Source: GCA-2718035 sp964435285 (GTDB taxonomy: Bacteria > Bacteroidota > Bacteroidia > Flavobacteriales > TMED113). From it: DNA of 13,099 bases. Under the pieces are notes generated by a model. The model saw only the letters and a program-made list of their open reading frames with translations. It was not told the DNA's origin and did no database searches. Shown here in pieces: positions 1-4,986 of the stretch (its first letter is position 1; each line of letters starts with the position of its first letter). Location: contig CAYSYA010000016.1 in NCBI GenBank assembly GCA_964435285.1, positions 1 through 13,099 on the forward strand, written 5' to 3'. The translations under genes and the position numbers were made by a program.

Positions 1-34
1 TTTACTGCTACTTATAGACTTTATTTCAAACTTT

Positions 35-403
35 TTATGAGCGTAATATCTTTTCTATTTTTCGACCTTTTGCTAATTCATCAATAAGTTTTTCCATACG
101 TCTACATTGTTTATATACATAAAATTCATCATCAATATCTTCAACTCGATAGCCACATATAACTCCTGTGATTAAGTGTGCGTTTATGTTTATTTTAGCT
201 TTCTTAAAAAAAGTTCTGAAAGTCACTTTTTCTTCTATTAATATACTTAAATCACGTTCATCGAAACCAGTAAGCCATTTAATTAAAAGATTAAGTTCTT
301 CTTTGGTCCTCCCATTTTTTTCAACTCTTTTTAGGTAAAGTGGATAGATTGATGCAAAGATCATTTTCGCCACTTTTTCTTCTTTGTCTAATGTAACTTT
401 CAT
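35..403 (-). CDS. DUF2200 family protein
   Basis: A small soluble protein of 122 residues, full length for the DUF2200 family. Family-like blocks are visible in order: FASIYPLYLKR (16-26) followed by NGRTKEEL (30-37), IKWLTGF (41-47), LITGVICGYRVEDIDD (77-92) and the C-terminal MEKLIDELAKG block. The biochemical role of the family is not established, so no function is assigned. It has no signal peptide or membrane segment. It starts at an ATG 24 bp downstream of the stop of the secreted beta-propeller gene on the same strand, so the two may be co-transcribed, though their functions look unrelated. The leader is A/T-rich without a Shine-Dalgarno sequence. The family call is from remembered motif patterns. 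Confidence 0.85.
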   Translation of the reverse strand: MKVTLDKEEKVAKMIFASIYPLYLKRVEKNGRTKEELNLLIKWLTGFDERDLSILIEEKVTFRTFFKKAKININAHLITGVICGYRVEDIDDEFYVYKQCRRMEKLIDELAKGRKIEKILRS

Positions 404-427
404 TTGATAAAAATATAATTTATAGGT

Positions 428-1795
428 TTATTCAATAGTTATTTTTTTATTAGCTGTGCCGTCATTGAATATTTCAATAATTATTTGATTTTTTTCATTA
501 TTTATTTCTTGGCCTAGGAGGTTTACTTTATTAATAACTTCTTTTTTAAATTTATCTTTATTGTTATTAGTGCTCAATGAATTATTAACTAAAATTTTCA
601 TTAGACCTACTTCAGTATCACCCTGAGCGTCTGTATCATTAAAAATAACAAAACCATCATCTGTTAAGTCACCATATTCAGTAGCTGTATTAACACTTTC
701 ATGGCAAAAAACATCACTTCTAACTATTTCTCCATTAAAATCAGTTTTAAGAACCCATCCATTCCATACATCAGAAGATTCAAAAGGAGGGAGGGTTGCA
801 CTGTAATAACCTTCATCTCCAGTTCCTCCAAACATGTAAATACCATCATTATCTAACTTTAATCCGTATAATTCATTTCTTATGTGTTCTAGACTATAAC
901 CTCTTGGATTAGCGTAGTGATTAACCCAATTAACATTAGCTTCTTTATCTAAACTAACACACGTATAATCAAATGGTTCACCATCTCCTTCTCGTCCGGT
1001 GTGTCCACCATAATATATAGTTTGATTATTACTAATAGAAATATCTGCAGGTATAACTCCAAAAGTGTTTTCTAAATCTCTAGTCCAAATTTCTTGCCCA
1101 TCTGAGTTAACTTTAGTTAATTTTAAATTTTCATCATAAAGAGCTCCTCCGTAATAAAATTCATTTTCATTGGATTCAACTATTGCAACTGCATACTCTG
1201 AATTGTCATTTGTATGTGTCCAAATTTCCTGTCCATTTGTTGGGTCAATTTTCATTAACATGGCTTGACCACCATATACAATAAATATTGTTCCTCCTTC
1301 ATCCCCGCCAATAAATCCTGAAGCATATATGTAACCATCGCTACCAACAATACCCGTCCTGATACCGTCAAATTCATATTGGTTTCCTGATGAATTATAA
1401 ATTTGTTCCCACATTATACTCCCATTATTTCCATTAAGTCTGCACATCCATCGTTCTTGCGTAGAACCAAAACCTCCCGAAATTAAGTAATCAACTCTGT
1501 TATCGTCATTAATTTCAAAGATTCCAAAACCAACAGTATTTTCAATTGTTTTGGTCCAAATTAGATCTCCATTTTCACCATCTATTTTATGAATTCTTGA
1601 AATGTCATCTGGCATAAAAATAACGGCGCAATTACCATCTGAATCCACAAGTCCCCTGTTTACTTTTCCAGCTGGTCCATTTGTATATACATTTTCCCAT
1701 ATAATATTTTCATTATAATATGAATTATCAGGTATAATTTGTCCAAAAAGATAATAGTTGAAAAATATAAGCGATATCAATATAAATTTTTCCAT
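428..1795 (-). CDS. Secreted PQQ-like beta-propeller protein with T9SS-type C-terminal tail
   Basis: A 455-residue exported protein. The N-terminus is a Sec signal peptide (Met-Glu-Lys, then a hydrophobic stretch to about residue 18, probable cleavage after LFG or nearby). The body carries repeated short strands of the form Gly-x-x-x-Trp, such as GDLIW, GSIMW and two copies of GQEIW, spaced as in PQQ-like/WD-type beta-propellers (about residues 30-400). The last 37 residues (419-455) resemble the end of a T9SS type A sorting domain: a LLGQE turn, then IFNDGT and a basic finish. The usual upstream YPNP segment is missing. Likely destination is the cell surface or medium after T9SS export; no enzymatic motif is evident, so ligand and function are unknown. 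It is divergent from the SRPBCC gene with only 27 bp between starts. Confidence 0.8.
   Translation of the reverse strand: MEKFILISLIFFNYYLFGQIIPDNSYYNENIIWENVYTNGPAGKVNRGLVDSDGNCAVIFMPDDISRIHKIDGENGDLIWTKTIENTVGFGIFEINDDNRVDYLISGGFGSTQERWMCRLNGNNGSIMWEQIYNSSGNQYEFDGIRTGIVGSDGYIYASGFIGGDEGGTIFIVYGGQAMLMKIDPTNGQEIWTHTNDNSEYAVAIVESNENEFYYGGALYDENLKLTKVNSDGQEIWTRDLENTFGVIPADISISNNQTIYYGGHTGREGDGEPFDYTCVSLDKEANVNWVNHYANPRGYSLEHIRNELYGLKLDNDGIYMFGGTGDEGYYSATLPPFESSDVWNGWVLKTDFNGEIVRSDVFCHESVNTATEYGDLTDDGFVIFNDTDAQGDTEVGLMKILVNNSLSTNNNKDKFKKEVINKVNLLGQEINNEKNQIIIEIFNDGTANKKITIE
431..541 (-). other. Abbreviated T9SS type A-like C-terminal signal (coding segment)
   Basis: This segment encodes residues 419-455 of the beta-propeller protein. 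It contains a VNLLGQE turn and the strand IEIFNDGTANKK, matching the last two strands of Por secretion-system sorting domains, where 'ByyDzGxxxxK'-like endings are usual. The first strand (typically with a YPNP motif) is not seen. A matching tail occurs on the beta-helix protein in this window. Assignment as an export signal is inference from the family pattern. Confidence 0.6.
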
Positions 1796-1802
1796 AATTG
1801 AG

Positions 1803-1821
1803 TATTTTTACGATAAAAATA
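1803..1821. promoter_or_regulatory. Perfect 8-bp inverted repeat in a 27-bp divergent gap
   Basis: TATTTTTA (1803-1810), a CGA spacer, then TAAAAATA (1814-1821) form a perfect dyad in the only non-coding DNA between the divergent starts at 1795 and 1823. It could be an operator, but each arm also supplies an A-rich leader (TAAAAATA) just upstream of its start codon, which Bacteroidota use in place of a Shine-Dalgarno sequence. That simpler reading may explain the symmetry. No room remains for two separate promoters outside the coding sequences. Confidence 0.35.
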
Positions 1822-1822
1822 A

Positions 1823-2338
1823 ATGATTTTGAAGGTAAATAAAAAATATAATTGGTGCATCTCTCAAGATACTGTTTTACCTATTTCAAAAGATAAATTA
1901 TGGGAGATAATTTCAAAACCAAACAATTTAGAACTTTATCATCCTTTTTGTAAAAAAAACCCAATTATAGACTGGCCTGGTTTAAAATCTATTGATCAAG
2001 TTCATTATTATAATGACTTAATTTATGAAAGAAACTTTATTAATTGGATAGATAATGTTGGGTATGATTTATTAATAGGTAAAAAAAATGAAATTCAATC
2101 TTTTGTTAGTTGGAGAATAAAAGACCTAGGAAATTGTTCAAAATTAACTATTTCTGTATATCCACATATTTTCAATATGAGTATTAGAATGATAAATTTT
2201 CTTCCATTTTTTTTATTTGTTAAACCGTCTTTAAAAAAATATTTATACAGTATTAGTTTAGGTTTAAGTTATTACGTTAATAAAAATCAACCTGTAACAA
2301 AAAATCAATTTGGTACACATAAATGGTTTTCTAATTAG
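1823..2338 (+). CDS. SRPBCC (START-like) family protein, photolyase neighbour
   Basis: A 171-residue protein without signal peptide. The N-terminal part reads as an SRPBCC/polyketide cyclase-like fold: a first strand followed by ISKDKLWEIISKPNNLELYHPF (shown as consecutive landmarks at about residues 21-42: LWEII, then NNLELYHPF), then alternating strands including LTISVYPHIF near 108-117. The C-terminus ends in FGTHKWFS, a finish I associate with this flavobacterial subgroup. SRPBCC proteins bind hydrophobic ligands in a deep cavity; the ligand here is unknown. It is 5 bp upstream of the photolyase gene and almost certainly co-transcribed, suggesting a shared role in light or UV response. 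A hydrophobic stretch at about 121-133 could be a buried helix or a membrane contact. The start ATG has an A-rich leader and no Shine-Dalgarno. Confidence 0.78.
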   Translation: MILKVNKKYNWCISQDTVLPISKDKLWEIISKPNNLELYHPFCKKNPIIDWPGLKSIDQVHYYNDLIYERNFINWIDNVGYDLLIGKKNEIQSFVSWRIKDLGNCSKLTISVYPHIFNMSIRMINFLPFFLFVKPSLKKYLYSISLGLSYYVNKNQPVTKNQFGTHKWFSN

Positions 2339-2343
2339 ATTTT

Positions 2344-3816
2344 ATGAAAGCTGCTAATCTAATTTTTCCTCATCAACTTTTTGAAGATAATCCACTATTT
2401 AGATTTGATGGTACATTTTTTTTGATTGAAGAATATTTGTATTTCAATCAATATAATTTTCATGTTCAAAAGTTAGTGTTTCACAGATCATCAATGAAGT
2501 ATTACGAAGATTTTCTAAAAAAGAAAAAGAAAAAAGTTAGTTATGTAAATCAACATGAAACATATTCAGACATAAGAAAATTTATTCCATACTTAAAAAC
2601 AAAAGGTTTTAATCATATAAATTACATCTTGACAGAAGATAATTATTTAGATAAAAGGATATTAAGTCTCTCTCAAGAGCATAGTATTTCTGCTAATCTC
2701 TTAGACTCTCCAATGTTTTTGAATAAAAGATCAGATTTAGACTTTTTTGATAAAAAGAAAAAAAAGTTTTTTCAAACTTCATTTTACATTAATCAAAGAA
2801 AAAAGTTTAATGTTTTATTAAATAATGATGGAAAGCCTGTTGGTGAAAAATGGACTTTTGATACTGAAAATCGAAAAAAATATCCAAAAGGTAAGACTCC
2901 ACCAGTAATTAATAAATTGAAAAGTGATGACTATTATTTAGAAGCAATTAAATATGTGAAGAAATATTATAAAAATAATATTGGCATTTTTTCAGATGAA
3001 CCATTATATCCATATACTCACAATGATGCAAAACTGTGGTTGATTAAATTTTTATCGGAACGTATGCAGGAGTTTGGTGTTTATGAAGATGCTATAGTTG
3101 ATTCTGAATCTTATTTAAATCACAGTATTATCTCACCTATGCTTAATAATGGTTTATTAACACCAAGTTATGTTTTAGAAAAAACCTTAAATTTTCAATT
3201 AGATATTCCACTTAATTCTCTGGAAGGTTTTTTAAGACAAATAATAGGTTGGAGAGAATTTATAAGAGGAGTGTATTTTGTTAAAGGTTCCTATGAGCGC
3301 ACATTTAATTTTTTTAATTTTTCTAAAAAAATACCAAGATCGTTTTATGATGCATCAACTGGTATTTATCCTATTGATGATTGTATTAGTAAAGTGAGAA
3401 AGACATCATACAATCATCATATTGAAAGATTAATGGTTTTAGGAAACTTTATGCTACTATGTGAATTTCATCCCGATGAGATATATAAGTGGTTTATGGA
3501 ACACTATATTGATGCATATGATTGGGTTATGGTGCCTAATATTTATGGAATGAGTCAGTTTTCCGATGGAGGTCTTATGTCTACTAAGCCTTATCTTTCA
3601 AGCAGTAATTATTTAAAAAAAATGAGTAATTACCCTAAAGGAGATTGGGAAAAAATTTGGGATGGTCTGTATTGGAGATTTATAAATAAAAATCGTAAAT
3701 TTTTTGAAAATAATATTAGAATGAAGTTTATGATAAATTTGTTAGATAAAATGGATCCTGACAAAAAAAGAATTCATTTTAAAAAAGCAGATACTTTCTT
3801 AAAAAATCTAATATAA
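2344..3816 (+). CDS. Cryptochrome/photolyase, PhrB-like (FeS-BCP) family, apparently lacking the Fe-S ligands
   Basis: A 490-residue flavoprotein of the 'deoxyribodipyrimidine photolyase-related' family, whose characterised members repair (6-4) photoproducts with FAD and a ribolumazine antenna. The antenna domain is at about 1-130, and GKPVGEKWTFDTENR (around 163-177) is a strong family signature. The FAD/DNA-binding helical domain follows: LEGFLRQIIGWREFIRG (293-309), HHIERLM (358-364), AYDWVMVPN and GMSQFSDGG (402-410), STKPY and SSSNY (Tyr417, Tyr423). Against remembered PhrB numbering (offset about -7), its two active-site His (358/359) and two lesion-contact Tyr are kept. The four cluster Cys positions read Pro343, Pro431, Asp434 and about Lys437, and the loop between the last two is roughly 10 residues shorter. 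The position I align with PhrB Glu403 is Met396. Cys347 and Cys373 exist but do not align with ligands. It could be a repair enzyme or a light sensor. Confidence 0.9.
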   Translation: MKAANLIFPHQLFEDNPLFRFDGTFFLIEEYLYFNQYNFHVQKLVFHRSSMKYYEDFLKKKKKKVSYVNQHETYSDIRKFIPYLKTKGFNHINYILTEDNYLDKRILSLSQEHSISANLLDSPMFLNKRSDLDFFDKKKKKFFQTSFYINQRKKFNVLLNNDGKPVGEKWTFDTENRKKYPKGKTPPVINKLKSDDYYLEAIKYVKKYYKNNIGIFSDEPLYPYTHNDAKLWLIKFLSERMQEFGVYEDAIVDSESYLNHSIISPMLNNGLLTPSYVLEKTLNFQLDIPLNSLEGFLRQIIGWREFIRGVYFVKGSYERTFNFFNFSKKIPRSFYDASTGIYPIDDCISKVRKTSYNHHIERLMVLGNFMLLCEFHPDEIYKWFMEHYIDAYDWVMVPNIYGMSQFSDGGLMSTKPYLSSSNYLKKMSNYPKGDWEKIWDGLYWRFINKNRKFFENNIRMKFMINLLDKMDPDKKRIHFKKADTFLKNLI

Positions 3817-3819
3817 ATA

Positions 3820-4461
3820 CTATCTAATAGTAGATAATCCTCCATCAATTCTTATAGTTTGTCCAGTAATCCATTTAGCCTTATCAGAAAGTAAAAAGGA
3901 AATCATATATGCTATGTCGCTAGTTTCACCTATTTTTTTGAGAGGATGTTTATTTTCAATTGCTTCTTTTTTAGAGTCAGAGTTTGTTAATCTTTCAGTC
4001 ATTTTAGTTTCAACAAGAGACGGTGCAATACAATTTAATCTTACTTTTGGAGCCCACTCTGCTGCTAAACTTCTTGTTAGCGCTTCTACACTTGCTTTAC
4101 ACATTGATATTGATGCATGAAAAGGCATTCCAAAATCGGCTGCAATTGAACTAATTGTAACTATAGATGCATTTTGATTTAAAGCTAGTTGATAATTTTT
4201 TAATACGTTTATTAAGCCTAATACATTTACTTCATAGTCTTTTTGAAAGTCTCTTTCTCTGTAATTAGAAAATGGCCTTAAATTAACAGTCCCGGGAAAA
4301 TACACCAAGCCATCTAGATTTTCTAACTTAGGAAATGTTGAAGGTTCCAATATGTCAAAATCTGTTTCTTTTGATGTTAGATTAATAAAATTATAGTTAT
4401 TATCTTTTTGTAATGTATTTGAGATATCACTACTAGACCCAATAATTAGTATTTTTTTCAT
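3820..4461 (-). CDS. Divergent SDR-family protein lacking the catalytic Tyr
   Basis: A 213-residue Rossmann-fold protein of the short-chain dehydrogenase/reductase superfamily. The chosen start is the ATG at 4459-4461, directly before the first strand MKKILIIG. The frame can be opened at a TTG at 4491, but that adds only ten low-complexity residues. SDR landmarks visible are Asn79 in NVLG, Ser104/105 in the TISS strand, Lys122, the AAEWAPKVRLNCIAPS block (133-148) and the terminal WITGQTIRIDGG (197-208). Two key features are changed: the Tyr of YxxxK is Ile118, and the GxxxGxG loop reads GSSSDIS (8-14), losing two glycines. NAD(P) binding and redox catalysis are therefore doubtful; it may be a binding or scaffold protein. 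It lies downstream of the DoxX gene and meets the photolyase gene tail to tail with 3 bp between stops. Confidence 0.82.
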   Translation of the reverse strand: MKKILIIGSSSDISNTLQKDNNYNFINLTSKETDFDILEPSTFPKLENLDGLVYFPGTVNLRPFSNYRERDFQKDYEVNVLGLINVLKNYQLALNQNASIVTISSIAADFGMPFHASISMCKASVEALTRSLAAEWAPKVRLNCIAPSLVETKMTERLTNSDSKKEAIENKHPLKKIGETSDIAYMISFLLSDKAKWITGQTIRIDGGLSTIR

Positions 4462-4488
4462 TGTATATTTTGTATAATTATTATTAAT

Positions 4489-4496
4489 CAAAGTTA
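4489..4496 (-). promoter_or_regulatory. Possible Bacteroidota-type -7 element for the SDR gene
   Basis: TAACTTTG on the minus strand fits the Bacteroidota sigma -7 consensus TAnnTTTG and lies 27 bp upstream of the SDR ATG. No TTG -33 element is seen at the expected distance, and such 8-mers are fairly frequent by chance in AT-rich DNA, so this is a weak call. The SDR gene may instead be read from the DoxX promoter. Confidence 0.25.
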
Positions 4497-4514
4497 TACA
4501 AAATATTTATAATA

Positions 4515-4886
4515 TTAAATTATGTTAAAAATAATTGAGATTAACATTAACAAAATACTTATTGCTGGCAAAGATTTTTTAATAGGGTCATTGACTTTTA
4601 AATGCATTAATAAAGCTCCTATCATTAAAATAGCTATTCCTATTGTTGAGTAAAAAGTTAAATTTTCAAACCAAACTCCAATAATTAGTAAAATTGCTAA
4701 GGAAACTTTGATGATACCAATAAGAATAAAAAACCAATATGGGAGTCCATAGAATTTAAATTCTTCCTTTAAATTTTTTGAATTTCCTCCCCTAAACGAA
4801 GTTTCTTTATTGTATCTGAGTAGCCAAACATTTAAGATTCCAAAGCCAATAATTAAATTAAAAATTTTTAATAAACCTATATCCAT
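4515..4886 (-). CDS. DoxX-like integral membrane protein
   Basis: A 123-residue membrane protein with four predicted helices at about 4-23, 50-71, 76-95 and 105-122. The first loop has FRGGNSKNLKEEF followed by YGLPYWF, and there is a MHLKVNDPIKKSLPA stretch between helices 3 and 4. Both match the DoxX_2-like family common in flavobacteria. The biochemical role of this subfamily is not settled; related DoxX proteins are subunits or partners of quinone-linked redox systems. It sits 53 bp upstream of the SDR gene on the same strand and opposite the photolyase operon, so it probably belongs to the same light-associated neighbourhood. Confidence 0.8.
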   Translation of the reverse strand: MDIGLLKIFNLIIGFGILNVWLLRYNKETSFRGGNSKNLKEEFKFYGLPYWFFILIGIIKVSLAILLIIGVWFENLTFYSTIGIAILMIGALLMHLKVNDPIKKSLPAISILLMLISIIFNII

Positions 4887-4986
4887 TTACCAAAAATAGA
4901 ATTTTATTTTAAATTCATATAAAACCTATTTATAAAAATACTTATATTCTATTTAGTAATTTTTTATTAACCAGTTATAAATTAAT
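4887..4986. promoter_or_regulatory. Divergent promoter region between DoxX and beta-helix genes
   Basis: This 100-bp gap, the longest in the window, separates two divergent starts and must hold promoters for both. On the minus strand TATTTTTG at 4898-4891 fits the TAnnTTTG -7 pattern and would place transcription start almost on the DoxX ATG (a nearly leaderless mRNA), but no clear -33 TTG is present. No convincing element is seen for the plus strand, and no RNA structure is evident. Confidence 0.3.

Noticed and set aside
2517..2536. Poly-Lys/poly-A stretch in the photolyase as a possible broken frame
   Set aside because: Conserved family motifs continue in the same frame on both sides, so the gene is intact; low GC explains the run.
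3914..4120. Plus-strand open frame inside the SDR gene
   Set aside because: Lies wholly antisense to the conserved SDR coding frame, with no recognisable motif or leader.
4462..4491. Longer SDR start at the TTG codon (extra ten residues)
   Set aside because: The added residues are low-complexity and precede the first Rossmann strand; the ATG at 4461 fits the family start, and the TTG is part of a possible promoter element.
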